The notes beneath the pieces are model-generated. The model saw only the letters and a program-made list of their open reading frames with translations. It made no database searches and was not told the origin of the DNA. 64,000 bases of DNA from Pseudomonadales bacterium (lineage in GTDB: Bacteria > Pseudomonadota > Gammaproteobacteria > Pseudomonadales > Azotimanducaceae), in contig JAHRVQ010000047.1 of the NCBI GenBank assembly GCA_019090615.1, forward strand, positions 57,691-121,690. Direction: 5' to 3'. Position numbers and translations under genes: made by a program. This document shows positions 10,512 to 20,097 of the stretch, piece after piece (the first letter of the stretch is position 1; the number at the start of each line of letters is the position of its first letter).

Positions 10512-10907
10512 TCATTGTTCTAGTATTTGGCCATCAAGATATAGCCACTGTGCCGCTAATTTTACAAAACGGCTGGTTTCATGTAGCCGATAACCCTTGC
10601 CGGCAAGCTTGTATCTGGCAATAAATTCAACCGATCCGGCTTCGTCGTTGATGCCGCCTGCTTCACAATGTAAAACTTTTAATCCTGTCCATTGCTGACT
10701 GTGATCGATCTGAATAGTCCTGGGGCGCGTGTCTGGATGCCAGGTGTGCAACAGATAGTCGCTATTGAGTAGGCAAAAAGCGCTATAGCGTGATCTCATT
10801 AATGCTGCTGCTGTAGTCGAGTGCAGTGACCCTTCAATTGCTGGTTGACAGCAATGGATATATGGCGATCTGGCACCGCAATAGCAGGTCAATTCCCTGT
10901 TTCGCAT
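10512..10907 (-). CDS. ychJ: YchJ-like (UPF0225) SEC-C motif protein
   Basis: A 131-residue protein. Close to the N terminus lies a SEC-C-like zinc motif, C8-x-C10 followed by H18-C19-C20, and then the family-specific ALMRSRYSAFCLLNSDYLLHTW block. The C-terminal half carries the NTF2-like fold typical of YchJ (GSVEFIARYK, HETSRFVK). No biochemical role is well established for this family. The gene is a single transcription unit on the minus strand, divergent from the hybrid kinase at 11106. Length and motif order match bacterial YchJ proteins, so the family call is firm even though function is not. Confidence 0.85.
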   Translation of the reverse strand: MRNRELTCYCGARSPYIHCCQPAIEGSLHSTTAAALMRSRYSAFCLLNSDYLLHTWHPDTRPRTIQIDHSQQWTGLKVLHCEAGGINDEAGSVEFIARYKLAGKGYRLHETSRFVKLAAQWLYLDGQILEQ

Positions 10908-11105
10908 AGTTTAGTTTTCTCAATTGGTGTCGATATACCTGATCAGTATCAAGTAGTTATTGGGTCTGGGTAGGGCGCTAGTTCGTTCAGTGCCAACCCG
11001 TATGATGGAAGCTAGATTAAAGCCTATGTCGCACTTTAAGTTTATATAATTCAGTCAACGGAAGCTCTGCTATTCTTATTAAGCAGTATATATTGAAAGT
11101 ATTTT

Positions 11106-13751
11106 ATGACCTTTTGGCGATTTATTGACATTTCTGAATATACGTTGGTTTCCGGCGAATATGATTACCGACTGATCCTGGCATCCTGGTTAATTGCGTC
11201 GTTGGCGACTTTTTGCGGCTTGACAATTCGTGACCTTGTAGAGCAGCAACAGCGTTTTAAAACCCGCCTGTTATGGATTTTCTTCGGCGCCCTGGCGCTC
11301 GGTGTTGGCTGTTGGGCGATGCACTTGCTGGGTATGTTGGCGGTTAAGCTGCCTGGTGGGCAGTCATTTGACCCACTTACTGCTGGTTTATCTTTGTTAG
11401 TAATGATGGCGGGTGTTGCTGTTGCGCTGTATTTGATGACCAGTAAACAAATCACTTTTCAGCGATTGCATTGTTCAGGTATTGCGCTGGCGTTATCCAT
11501 GAGCGGTATGCATTTTATTGGCATGGAAGGCGTAGTTTATAACGGTTTGGGTCTGGCTTATAACCTTGGCTTATTTGTTGTTGCCCTGGTTGCAGCTTAT
11601 ACCCTGGGGTTTTGCCTGGTGCTGGTTAGGTATATTTCTGAAGCGCGAAGTCTACTAACAAAATTGAGTGGCTGTGGGTTAATGGGGTTGGTCGCCGAAA
11701 CCATGCATTTCACGTCAATGGCCCCCGCAATACATTATGTAACCGGAAGCAATAGTAGTTTTTCCACACCGAGTATTAGCGTCAATGCATTAGCTATTGT
11801 GGTTTTTTTTGGCGCTTTGGTTGTGATTGGTTTTGTCATCATGTTGGGACTATTGGAGCAACGGTCTATCAATGAATCAGCCAACCAGGCCGAAATGGCG
11901 ACTTCGTTGCCAGCCTGTCTTATTCGCGTAGACCAGAATTTGCAGTTAACTTTTTCGAATCACTTTGCACAGACACTATTTGGCTATACAGAAGAAGAAA
12001 TGTTGGGGATTTATATCAGCCAACTGGTGCCCGCCTGGAGCGGCAGTATCTTAAACTCAGTATCCTGTGAACAAACTTTGCGCGCCGTGGCGAGAAAAAA
12101 ACAGGGGGCAGAGTTTGAAATGCAGGCCAGGGTCGCACCAGGGGCCAGCCAGAACGAGCGGCAACTATTGATTGTGATGGAAAATGTCACGGAGTACAGA
12201 GAGCAAGACCGATACCTGCACCGACTGGTTGCAGCTCTGGAACAGGCCTCGGATGGGATATTTATCACTTCAGCTGATAATGAAAATATCTTTTTGAATC
12301 AGGCCATGCTGACCTTTCTTCGTGGCTCGACAGAAAAACTCAGCCTGTCGAAAATAATGCATACCAATCCTGATATATCTCAATGCCTAGAAGAAGGACT
12401 GTCATGGTATGGACAGGTTGAAATTAATAATCGCGATCAATCGGTCACCCATGTTGATATTAGTGTTTCACCGATTATGGATGCCGATAAGTTGTTTGAA
12501 TATTTGGTGATTTGTCGCAATATTACCGCTTTAAAGAACAATGAAGATGAATTACTGGTGGCCAGAGACAAGGCGGAACATGCGACCCAGGCCAAGAGTG
12601 ATTTTCTTGCCATGGTAAGTCATGAGGTGAGAACTCCCATGAATGGCCTGCTCGGTTTAAGTGCAATGCTCGCTGACACTGAGCTCGATTCCGATCAAAA
12701 AACCACCTTGCGTTTGATTCAACAAAGTGGTGAGAATCTATTAACTATCATCAACGATATTCTGGATTTCTCAAAGGTTGAAGCGGGTAAAATGACCATT
12801 GCTGATGCACCTATGAGTCTACAGGACCTGCTACGTGACGTGGTTGAGTTATTTAGTCTTCGCGCCAAGGAAAAAGAGCTGGTCATCGAGCTGAATTTTG
12901 AGGACGAAATGCCGCCGCGTGTTTATGGTGACGCGGGTCGGATAAAACAAATATTGGTTAACCTGATAGGCAATGCCTATAAATTTACTGAGTCGGGGCA
13001 GGTGACTGTTAATGTGGCACGGCGGCACTCATTTGTGCCAAACCTTGCGTTATTCAGGATATCTGTAATCGATACTGGCATTGGCATGAGCGAGGCGGTG
13101 TTGGAACGAATTTTCGAGGCCTTTACTCAGGCGGATGCTGCCACCAATCGGCGGTTTGGTGGTACTGGCCTCGGTTTACCTATATCCAAACAACTAGTCG
13201 AGCTTATGGGCGGCAAAATTGGTGCCTCAAGTGTGGTGGCGCAGGGTTCCGTGGTGTGGTTTGAATTGCCTCTCGCGCTGGCGCGAGATTGGGCCAAGCA
13301 AGAGGAAAAAAGTCAGGTTATTGTTGATAATTTCGACGGTATTTCAATTCTGTTAGTGGATGATAATCCTGTCAACAGGAAAGTAGCTTCGCATATGTTG
13401 AAAAAATTTGGTTGTGAGGTCGAGATGGCTGTAGATGGTAACGATGCCATAGGAAAAAGTCGGCTAGGAAAATATGATATTATTTTGATGGATTGCAGTA
13501 TGCCAGATATCGATGGTTTTGAGGCAACTCGTCGTATCAGGGTGGAGGATTCTAACCCTAACAAAAACTCACCGATCATTGCCCTGACTGCCAGGGCAAT
13601 GCAGGGCGATCGGGAAGTTTGTCTGGCTGCAGGTATGAACGATTACGTCACAAAACCTATTCGTACCGTACAACTCACTACGGTGCTTAATCAATGGGCA
13701 AGGTTGCGCGGTCTGGATGATGCCAAACGTACCGCTAATCTGGCCAACTGA
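11106..13751 (+). CDS. MHYT-domain hybrid sensor histidine kinase
   Basis: An 881-residue inner-membrane hybrid kinase. Residues 1-250 form a multi-helix MHYT sensor with motif copies at M72-H73, M135-H136 and M200-H201, a domain proposed to sense diatomic gases or copper. Two PAS-like regions (about 262-365 and 372-478) follow. The HisKA phosphoacceptor is H506 in MVSHEVRTPMNG; the ATPase domain shows N623, DTGIG (656-660) and FGGTGLGLPIS. The receiver domain near the C terminus has VDDNPVN, phosphoacceptor D796 and K850. No separate Hpt domain or response regulator is adjacent, so the phosphorelay partner is elsewhere. The gene is isolated: the divergent ychJ-like gene lies 198 bp upstream and a convergent holin-like gene follows. 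Confidence 0.9.
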   Translation: MTFWRFIDISEYTLVSGEYDYRLILASWLIASLATFCGLTIRDLVEQQQRFKTRLLWIFFGALALGVGCWAMHLLGMLAVKLPGGQSFDPLTAGLSLLVMMAGVAVALYLMTSKQITFQRLHCSGIALALSMSGMHFIGMEGVVYNGLGLAYNLGLFVVALVAAYTLGFCLVLVRYISEARSLLTKLSGCGLMGLVAETMHFTSMAPAIHYVTGSNSSFSTPSISVNALAIVVFFGALVVIGFVIMLGLLEQRSINESANQAEMATSLPACLIRVDQNLQLTFSNHFAQTLFGYTEEEMLGIYISQLVPAWSGSILNSVSCEQTLRAVARKKQGAEFEMQARVAPGASQNERQLLIVMENVTEYREQDRYLHRLVAALEQASDGIFITSADNENIFLNQAMLTFLRGSTEKLSLSKIMHTNPDISQCLEEGLSWYGQVEINNRDQSVTHVDISVSPIMDADKLFEYLVICRNITALKNNEDELLVARDKAEHATQAKSDFLAMVSHEVRTPMNGLLGLSAMLADTELDSDQKTTLRLIQQSGENLLTIINDILDFSKVEAGKMTIADAPMSLQDLLRDVVELFSLRAKEKELVIELNFEDEMPPRVYGDAGRIKQILVNLIGNAYKFTESGQVTVNVARRHSFVPNLALFRISVIDTGIGMSEAVLERIFEAFTQADAATNRRFGGTGLGLPISKQLVELMGGKIGASSVVAQGSVVWFELPLALARDWAKQEEKSQVIVDNFDGISILLVDDNPVNRKVASHMLKKFGCEVEMAVDGNDAIGKSRLGKYDIILMDCSMPDIDGFEATRRIRVEDSNPNKNSPIIALTARAMQGDREVCLAAGMNDYVTKPIRTVQLTTVLNQWARLRGLDDAKRTANLAN

Positions 13752-13887
13752 TAGCGCTTGAAATGAATCGGCTTGACGGTAGTGGTTTGGTAGTGGTGGA
13801 TTGGTGGTACGGCTGTTGCGGCAAGCCGTCAGGTTCGGTCATTACTCTCAGGAATAATCCGTGTCCTATTTATTAGGCCAATCGTCA

Positions 13888-14220
13888 TTAAAAAATAAAG
13901 CCTAATAGCGCGTCTACCAGTGTAATTGCTACTGCTGCAGCGAAAGTAGTTGTCATGTTGTCAATTTCAAAATCGTCGAGTATCTGGTCGGTTAACCAGA
14001 GTAAAAAAGTATTAATAAGCAGCAAAAATAATCCGACGGTTATGAAGATAAAGGGCAGGGCGAAGAACTTAAGTACCGACCCGAGCGTTATGTTGATCAG
14101 CCCGTAAACCAGAGCGACTAATAGCGCCGTGGCTAAATTTTTCACCCAAATTCCGGGCATTATTCTGGCCAGCAAAAATATTGCTATGCCCAGTATTATA
14201 AAATGTAAAATAAGGTCCAT
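13888..14220 (-). CDS. Small four-helix membrane protein, phage-holin IV-like
   Basis: A 110-residue protein consisting almost wholly of hydrophobic helices, matching the phage holin superfamily IV/DUF360 type found as chromosomal single genes in many bacteria. Segments are MDLILHFIILGIAIFLLARI, ATALLVALVYGLINITLGSV, LPFIFITVGLFLLLINTFLL and a last helix ending ALLGFIF. A charged linker (QILDDFEIDN) precedes the final helix. No lysis genes or other phage genes are nearby, so a true holin role is not indicated. It is convergent with the hybrid kinase gene. Confidence 0.75.
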   Translation of the reverse strand: MDLILHFIILGIAIFLLARIMPGIWVKNLATALLVALVYGLINITLGSVLKFFALPFIFITVGLFLLLINTFLLWLTDQILDDFEIDNMTTTFAAAVAITLVDALLGFIF

Positions 14221-14629
14221 AAGTGATCTGCTCTTATTGTTGGTGATTCGTTTGTAGTGGCTTGTCTATGCGTATAACGCGTAGATATTCGATTTGATCT
14301 GTTTGACTGACCTTCGGGTGGGCCACCGCTACAATCGAGATCAGATGCTTTTTCAACTAATTCTATTGCGCAATTCTTTCATTTTAGTGTTGAATGTATT
14401 CAAATTATTGAAGCTGTTGATAATGTTGCCTGTGGATATCGTTTGCGAGCCTAAATTAAACCAGCCGAAATTATACCAAGGAACATCCGATAAATGCCTG
14501 TTTCTGCTATGGCGGTTGCAATAAGTTGTTCAATCAGTTGGTAATGTACCGCAAGTCGACAACTTTTCTCCATTCACCGCCTTCCTTTGCCACAACCAAG
14601 ATATCCACTGAATCAGAGGTTCCCTGAAT
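14221..14629. other. 409-bp intergenic region without a recognisable gene
   Basis: The stretch lies between the divergent holin-like gene and the glycosyltransferase gene. A small hairpin (CTATGCG/CGCGTAG, about 14264-14282) is visible close to the holin-like start. The 76-codon frame at 14294-14524 has no start signal or recognisable sequence. The region presumably holds both promoters. Confidence 0.5.
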
Positions 14630-15352
14630 ATGTCCACCCAAATTGTACTGCCTTGTTTTAATGAAGAGCAAAGGCTTGATATTGATGAAGTATGTTCGTT
14701 GCTGGTTGACCCAGACATCGGCCTAATATTTGTTGATGACGGATCAACGGATGGCACGGTAAAACTGCTTGATAACATCAAAAGTACAAATGTCGACCGT
14801 GTTGAGATTCTGGTGATGGCTAACAACCGCGGCAAGGCTGAAGCAGTGCGGCAAGGGATGAAATTAGCCATTTCAAAAGGCGCCAGGGTAACAGGTTATA
14901 TGGACGCTGATTTTGCGACGCCTGCTAGTGAAATGTTGCGCCTGGTCAATATCATGCAGCGAAGTTATTCGAAAAATGTTGTCATCGCAGCGCGTTGGGC
15001 GCATTTAGGCGCAAAGATTAGTCGCAGTCCGTTTCGGCATTATGCGGGCCGTATTTTTGCGACTTTCGCTTCTATGATACTTGAACTGACTATTTATGAT
15101 ACCCAGTGTGGAGCTAAGTTATTTCGTGTTAATGAAGGCCTGAATGCAGCGCTTGAAACTGTATTTTTGTCTCGTTGGGCTTTTGATGTAGAGCTCATAG
15201 GGCGTCTTAAGCAACGTTTTGCTGAGGATCAGTTTCTTGAGGTCCCGCTCAATACCTGGGTGGATAAGTCGGGTTCTAAGATTGGTCTGTACGCTATGTT
15301 AAAGGCCACACTGGAGTTAGTACTTATTTGGCGGTCTTTAAAAAAATTCTAA
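14630..15352 (+). CDS. Family 2 glycosyltransferase, dolichyl-phosphate-glucose/mannose synthase-like
   Basis: A 240-residue GT-A fold enzyme without the membrane tail seen in longer homologues. Motifs are VLPCFNEEQRLD at the N terminus, FVDDGSTDGT (nucleotide-sugar binding), GKAEAVRQGM, YMDADFATP (the DxD-type metal site), DTQCGAKLF, and RWAFDVELIGR. This combination resembles dolichyl- or polyprenyl-phosphate hexose synthases, which load a sugar onto a lipid carrier for later transfer. AGAGG-like bases near 14614 lie upstream of the ATG. The next gene, an esterase, begins 73 bp downstream on the same strand, so they may be co-transcribed, but no functional tie is obvious. Confidence 0.82.
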   Translation: MSTQIVLPCFNEEQRLDIDEVCSLLVDPDIGLIFVDDGSTDGTVKLLDNIKSTNVDRVEILVMANNRGKAEAVRQGMKLAISKGARVTGYMDADFATPASEMLRLVNIMQRSYSKNVVIAARWAHLGAKISRSPFRHYAGRIFATFASMILELTIYDTQCGAKLFRVNEGLNAALETVFLSRWAFDVELIGRLKQRFAEDQFLEVPLNTWVDKSGSKIGLYAMLKATLELVLIWRSLKKF

Positions 15353-15425
15353 AATGTAGTGGCAGATGCGCTATTCTTATTCATAGTGAACTAGTTCTAT
15401 CAAAATGATTCTATGAAGGGATTAG

Positions 15426-16790
15426 ATGATGGCAAAAACTGACTCAGATACGCATTCCCAGAACAATTTAGACGTCTTATCCGCCGCCCACCAGTCTATT
15501 CAACAGCCAACAATAAGATCGTCGATTGTTCCCGAATACTTGCACCCTTTGTGTTTGTCTGTGATTGACAAAGTACTGACGACAGACAAGTTTTGGGAAA
15601 TGGTGGAGGCTATTCGCACGCCTTTGATAGAAGAAGATGCGGAATATCCCAGTTGTAATATTGTCACCTTCTTATATCAGTACCAACCCTCGCTTAGGCA
15701 TATTTGTATTCAACATGGGTTTGGTCAACCTGTTGAGCGGAAAATGCAACGCCTTGGTGATACGGATATCCTGCATCTAAGTTATCGGTTTGAGAAGAAC
15801 ACTCGGCTGAGCTATGGATTTGCTGAAGATATGCCACTGGTTCACCTGGATTCTTTAGACGATGATGCTGCGGAGAAAAATCAGGCAGCCTATTTTGACT
15901 ACTTGAAAACAGCCAGGTTTGAGCAAGATAAATTTAATCCTCGGCAATTTTCCACGTTAGATGGTGATGGCGGCGAGGATATATTATCTCTGTTAACTTT
16001 AGAAAATGCCTTGTCGGATCGTAATACCGTTAGAAAAGATATTATTGATCGTGGTTGGCTGCATCGAGAAGAGTTTGCTAGTCAGATATTGAATAATAGC
16101 CGAGATGTTTGGGTATATACCCCCGCTGGCTACGAAAACTCAACCAATGAATATCCTGTACTTATGTTCTTTGACGGTGGCGCTTACCTTGGTATGGGGC
16201 TTGCTCACCGCATTCTGGATAACTTAATTGCTGAGGAAAAAATCCCGCCAATGATTGCTGTTTTTGTGGCTAATGCGCCGGCACCAGCGAGGCAGTTAGA
16301 ACTACCCTGTTCAGAAAGTTTTGCGCAGTTTATAGAGGAGGAGATGATACCCTGGTTAAGTCATCACTATCCGATTAGTCCATTACCCATCGACTGGTAT
16401 CTGGCAGGGTCGAGTTTTGGTGGATTGGCTGCAACCTGGCTCGCCTTTAAAATGCCCCACCAGATTGGTAACGTGATTGCCCAGTCCGGTTCTTTCTGGT
16501 GGGGTAAAAATTACCCGCTTGAACGGCAGGCGTCGCCTTTAACGGCTGACTATCAACCGCAGTGGCTTATTGATGAAATTAAAAAAGGCCCCTATTTGCC
16601 GGTTCGTTTCTGGTTAGAGGTGGGGCGACTGGAGCCAGCGGGAATAATGTTAGAGGCTAACCGGGCAATGCGTGATGCCATGCAGGAAAAAGGTTTCGAC
16701 CTGATGTATAACGAATTTGGTGGCGCGCATAGTTTTGCCCACTGGAGAACAAGTTTGCCGCAGGCATTGGTTTATATGCTAGGGCAATAA
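15426..16790 (+). CDS. Enterochelin-esterase-like alpha/beta hydrolase
   Basis: A 454-residue protein with an N-terminal beta-rich region (about 40-200) and a C-terminal esterase-D-type hydrolase. The hydrolase part has DVWVYTPAGY (227-236), VLMFFDGGAYL, and the nucleophile elbow GSSFGG with S330. A late histidine, H435 in GGAHSFAHWR, would complete the triad. The layout is that of Fes-type enterobactin esterases, which hydrolyse iron-loaded catecholate siderophores; no siderophore genes are nearby, so the substrate is open. No signal peptide is seen, so it is probably cytoplasmic. Two start ATGs are adjacent (15426, 15429) with a purine-rich stretch GAAGGG just upstream. Confidence 0.82.
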   Translation: MMAKTDSDTHSQNNLDVLSAAHQSIQQPTIRSSIVPEYLHPLCLSVIDKVLTTDKFWEMVEAIRTPLIEEDAEYPSCNIVTFLYQYQPSLRHICIQHGFGQPVERKMQRLGDTDILHLSYRFEKNTRLSYGFAEDMPLVHLDSLDDDAAEKNQAAYFDYLKTARFEQDKFNPRQFSTLDGDGGEDILSLLTLENALSDRNTVRKDIIDRGWLHREEFASQILNNSRDVWVYTPAGYENSTNEYPVLMFFDGGAYLGMGLAHRILDNLIAEEKIPPMIAVFVANAPAPARQLELPCSESFAQFIEEEMIPWLSHHYPISPLPIDWYLAGSSFGGLAATWLAFKMPHQIGNVIAQSGSFWWGKNYPLERQASPLTADYQPQWLIDEIKKGPYLPVRFWLEVGRLEPAGIMLEANRAMRDAMQEKGFDLMYNEFGGAHSFAHWRTSLPQALVYMLGQ

Positions 16791-16806
16791 TTTTTAATTT
16801 GGCCAA

Positions 16807-16848
16807 GCTTGCTAAATAGAGCTTGTTAAATAGAGCTTGATAAAGAAA
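16807..16848 (+). repeat. Three 14-bp tandem repeats between convergent genes
   Basis: The unit GCTTGYTAAATAGA occurs at 16807-16820 and 16821-16834, with a diverged third copy at 16835-16848. The array fills the whole gap between the esterase stop and the stop of the leftward membrane protein gene. Confidence 0.7.
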
Positions 16849-16850
16849 AC

Positions 16851-17519
16851 TCACCAGAGTTTGCCAAAATCAACGGACCGCTGCCAGAAGCTTGCGGCTT
16901 TATAGAACTGCAATAACAGGACGCTAAGGGTTACTAGAACCGCTAGTAGCGCCGCTACTGGCTGATACCCTTGAACAAAAAAGTAACTGCTTATCAATAG
17001 CGCACCGGCGATAACAGTAAAATCTGGATAAAAATCCTGAACCACTGCAGGGTTTAGGTTGCGAAAAAAATATTCGTTATCCAGGTCTAAGCGTGCGCTT
17101 AGCATTGTTCTGTGGCCAACCCAGATCATTAACGCAAAAACGGTTGCCATGGTCAGAAACCACCAGCCCAGGGTTTCAACGCCGAGAAACTCAACCAGGA
17201 AAAACTCTAGTACGCCAATGATGAAGGGATATACAGAGTCTACAGTGCCAGGCACCCAGCGAAATCGCATTACATTGCTGGCATAAACCACCCAAATGAT
17301 AATCAAGCCGACAAATGTACATATAATCTGGGTTAAGAAGATTATCATGGCAAAGAAGTCTTGATCTGCCGACATTTGATGCTCGGGTAACTGATCAAGG
17401 TAGGTCGATTCAATAAGCCTGGACCAGAGCAGTTCTAAGGCCAACGCCTGAACCATACTCAGTAGCGTTAAAAGCACCGTTGGAAACTGGTCTTTTACTC
17501 GACTTCTAATGCCGCTCAT
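16851..17519 (-). CDS. Uncharacterised six-helix membrane protein
   Basis: I place the start at the ATG at 17519 because AAAGAGGATAG lies just upstream; a start at 17549 would add ten residues (SAKRKEDRP) without a good ribosome site. The 222-residue product has about six hydrophobic segments, among them TVLLTLLSMVQALALELLW, FFAMIIFLTQIICTFVGLII, YPFIIGVLEFFLVEFLG, WWFLTMATVFALMIWVG and two C-terminal helices. There are no Cys-rich or charged motifs that suggest a transporter class. A segment LDNEYFFRNLNPAVVQDFYPD faces the aqueous phase. I do not recognise the family. It lies alone on the minus strand between the esterase and an amidohydrolase. Confidence 0.7.
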   Translation of the reverse strand: MSGIRSRVKDQFPTVLLTLLSMVQALALELLWSRLIESTYLDQLPEHQMSADQDFFAMIIFLTQIICTFVGLIIIWVVYASNVMRFRWVPGTVDSVYPFIIGVLEFFLVEFLGVETLGWWFLTMATVFALMIWVGHRTMLSARLDLDNEYFFRNLNPAVVQDFYPDFTVIAGALLISSYFFVQGYQPVAALLAVLVTLSVLLLQFYKAASFWQRSVDFGKLW

Positions 17520-17542
17520 GGGTCTATCCTCTTTACGTTTTG

Positions 17543-17596
17543 CGCTCAAGGCTGTTTATCCGCTCAAGGCTGTTTATCTGCTCAAGGCTGTTCAAG
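17543..17596 (+). repeat. Three 18-bp tandem repeats upstream of a membrane protein gene
   Basis: CGCTCAAGGCTGTTTATC occurs twice exactly (17543-17560, 17561-17578) and once diverged (17579-17596). It lies just upstream of the leftward gene start at 17519, in its presumed 5' leader or promoter. Confidence 0.8.
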
Positions 17597-17792
17597 GTTA
17601 ATTCTTTCGATGATGATTAGTCGCCTCGCAGCTTTTGTGGGTGAATTATTTAGCGGCTTAAAGTACCATTTATTAAGCCCCTGATGGGCTGATGCCAGTA
17701 ATCAGAAAAACCTAGGCTGCATTTAATCTCTTTTTATGTAAGAATAATCGTCTTTTTTTAATCTAACTAACCCTAAATTGGAGATTGTAGCA

Positions 17793-18926
17793 ATGAGTAG
17801 TCTGGGTTTTGGTCTTATTTCAGCAGATTCACATATCGTTGAACCTGCCGATTGTTATACAAAATATATTGCACCTAAATATCGTGATCGTGCACCATCA
17901 ATAGAGCGAGATTCATTGGGAAATGACGTTTATACCATCCCTGGTATGAAGTCTACTATTCCTCTAGGGTTGGTTGCTGCTGCGGGCCTTAGCGCAGAGG
18001 AATTGGCCGCTCGTCGTAAAGGCTGTACCTTCGACCAGCTACATGAAAGTGGCCATAACGCCAAAGTTCGCGTTGCAGACCAGGATCGAGATGGCGTTGT
18101 ATCAGAAATTCTTTATCCGTCAGTGGGTATGGTGTTATGTAATCATGAGGACTACGATTATAAAACTGCCTGTTTTCATGCATATAACGAATGGCTAACA
18201 GAATACGTTGCTGATGCACCTGCTGGGCGTCTTTTTGGCCTTGGTCAAACTTCTGGTGACTCTGTTGAGCAGATGATTAAGGACTTTGAAGACTGTAAGA
18301 AGAAAGGATTTGTTGGCATGATGATGCCAGGCGATCCACAGCACGAAGATTATGATCATCCTATCTATGATCCATTATGGGAATGTGCAGTCGAGTTAAA
18401 TATGCCATTGTCTTTCCATATATTGACATCTAGTTCGAGTGGCGGACGTGTTCGCGGCAATAAAACTAATGGTTTCCTGGGTATAATCCGTAGTGTACAG
18501 GACGTCATGGGTGTGTTCGTATTAGGCGGCGTATTCGATCGTCATCCTAAGTTGAAGTTCATTGCTGCTGAGGCTGACGCAGGCTGGTTGCCGCACTATT
18601 CTTATCGTATGGACCATGCTTATGAGCGTCATGGCGTTTGGATGGGTGGCGGTAAAAACCTTGAAAAAATGCCTAGTGACTATATCAATTCAAATATTTG
18701 GCTAACGTTCCAGGATGACTGGGTTGCTTTTAAGGTCGCCAATTTGATGAACCCAAAACGTCTTGTTTGGGCCAATGATTTTCCTCATAGTGATGCAACC
18801 TGGCCGTGGTCTCAGGAAATGCTGGATGAGCATACGAAGGATTTGTCAGCTGAACAACAGCGTTGGATTATGCGAGAAAATATTATTGAGTGTTATGACC
18901 TGCCTACAGATGTAGTGCCGGCTTAA
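17793..18926 (+). CDS. Amidohydrolase-2 family metal-dependent hydrolase
   Basis: I use the ATG at 17793, which follows GGAG (17780-17783); an in-frame TTG at 17778 overlaps that site and is unlikely. The 377-residue protein belongs to the amidohydrolase-2 superfamily of TIM-barrel metal hydrolases and decarboxylases. It opens with the metal-binding ISADSHIVEPADCY segment (D-x-H) and later has HILTSSSSGG, an AAEADAGWLPHY stretch, and WANDFPHSDATWPW carrying the late metal-ligand Asp and His. Close relatives in marine and soil proteobacteria act on aromatic or carboxylated compounds, but the substrate here is unknown. It is monocistronic with its own terminator at 18996. Confidence 0.85.
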   Translation: MSSLGFGLISADSHIVEPADCYTKYIAPKYRDRAPSIERDSLGNDVYTIPGMKSTIPLGLVAAAGLSAEELAARRKGCTFDQLHESGHNAKVRVADQDRDGVVSEILYPSVGMVLCNHEDYDYKTACFHAYNEWLTEYVADAPAGRLFGLGQTSGDSVEQMIKDFEDCKKKGFVGMMMPGDPQHEDYDHPIYDPLWECAVELNMPLSFHILTSSSSGGRVRGNKTNGFLGIIRSVQDVMGVFVLGGVFDRHPKLKFIAAEADAGWLPHYSYRMDHAYERHGVWMGGGKNLEKMPSDYINSNIWLTFQDDWVAFKVANLMNPKRLVWANDFPHSDATWPWSQEMLDEHTKDLSAEQQRWIMRENIIECYDLPTDVVPA

Positions 18927-18991
18927 TTTTATCGTCTGCGCAGGGTTCAGGCCCTGTTAAGTCGAATGCTTAAACAAAAAGCTCGATATAT

Positions 18992-19027
18992 AAAAAGCCC
19001 AATATTAAAAATATTGGGCTTTTTTTT
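18992..19027. terminator. Bidirectional intrinsic terminator
   Basis: An 11-bp perfect stem (18996-19006 with 19010-19020, arm AGCCCAATATT) closes an AAA loop. Seven T follow on the plus side and five A precede it, so it can stop transcription of the rightward amidohydrolase gene and of the leftward enoyl-CoA hydratase gene ending at 19097. Confidence 0.85.
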
Positions 19028-19096
19028 GCCAACTCTTTGGCGACAGGGTTTTGATAAAATGATGCTATTGAGTATCTGAGTATCTTGACGAAAGAT

Positions 19097-19960
19097 TTAT
19101 TCGAAATGCCTTTTTTTGAACCAGGGGAAAAACTCCGGCATATGTTCAGAGACCTTGTCGCGGAAAGACGCCGGCCGCTTTTCTAAAAAAGACTCAATGC
19201 CTTCGGTGGCATCCGCTGACTTACCGGTATAGAAAACTCCACGCGAATCAATATTGTGTGCTTCTACAGGGTGCTCCGCACCCAGCATTTTCCACATCAT
19301 TTGTCTCGTTAGGGCAATAGATACTGATGAGTTCTGATCCGCAAACTGTTGTGCTAGTTGTCTAGCTTCGGCGAGTAACGAGTTACTTGAGTGGATACTA
19401 CGAATCAGGCCATGTTCCAGCGCTTCTGTGGCAGCAAAAACCCTGCCTGTGTAGGTCCATTCCAGGGCTTGACTGATACCAACAAGCCTGGGTAAAAACC
19501 AACTAGAGCATGCCTCTGGGACAATGCCTCGTTTGGCGAAAACAAATCCATATTTTGCTTTATCAGAAGCCAGTCGTATATCCATGGCGCATTGCATGGT
19601 TGCGCCAATACCCACTGCAGGGCCGTTGCAGGCTGAAATGACAGGTTTAAGGCATTCATAAATACGTAAGGTTAATAGACCGCCACCATCGGCTTTGGGC
19701 CCGTCTGGTTTTCGGTCTGGGTTGTTGCCAGACGACTTAAATGTTTCGCTGCCGGCAGATAAATCAGCGCCAGCACAAAAAGCTCTACCCGCGCCGGTAA
19801 AAATTATTGCCTTAACCTCGTCATCTGCATCTGCGCGATCCAGTGCATTGATGAGTTCCTTCATCATCTGACCAGTGAAGGCATTAAGCTTGTCGGGGCG
19901 ATTCAGAGTGATTGTTAGGATGCCGGCATCAATTTCGTATAAAATTTGTTCATAGTGCAT
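19097..19960 (-). CDS. Enoyl-CoA hydratase/isomerase (crotonase family)
   Basis: A 287-residue crotonase-fold protein acting on acyl-CoA thioesters in the cytoplasm. The oxyanion-hole segments are AFCAGADLS (60-68) and GPAVGIGATM (113-122). A catalytic-type glutamate is present at E149 in GIVPEACSS. Crotonases with this pattern usually hydrate trans-2-enoyl-CoA or isomerise double bonds; the exact substrate is not readable. A Lys/Pro/Gly-rich loop (about 76-92) interrupts the region after the first oxyanion segment and is longer than in fatty-acid EchA. The gene ends at the shared terminator near 19000 and is separated by 137 bp from the TTC38-like gene upstream. Confidence 0.88.
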   Translation of the reverse strand: MHYEQILYEIDAGILTITLNRPDKLNAFTGQMMKELINALDRADADDEVKAIIFTGAGRAFCAGADLSAGSETFKSSGNNPDRKPDGPKADGGGLLTLRIYECLKPVISACNGPAVGIGATMQCAMDIRLASDKAKYGFVFAKRGIVPEACSSWFLPRLVGISQALEWTYTGRVFAATEALEHGLIRSIHSSNSLLAEARQLAQQFADQNSSVSIALTRQMMWKMLGAEHPVEAHNIDSRGVFYTGKSADATEGIESFLEKRPASFRDKVSEHMPEFFPWFKKRHFE

Positions 19961-20097
19961 AAGAAATCCCTGTTCTCTAGAGGATGGATTCTGGCTGAGG
20001 TTAAACTCGGTTGTGGGAATGATTTTCAGCCGGGGTTGTTGCTGTTGCTATGGGTTTTAATCGTTTTAACTATGTTTTTAACCAGGGTTTTTAGGGT

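Noticed and set aside
13888..14220. Holin-like gene as a sign of a prophage
   Set aside because: No endolysin, structural or integrase gene nearby; such genes are common as chromosomal single genes.
14294..14524. 76-codon rightward frame before the glycosyltransferase
   Set aside because: No ribosome site or recognisable motif; probably chance.
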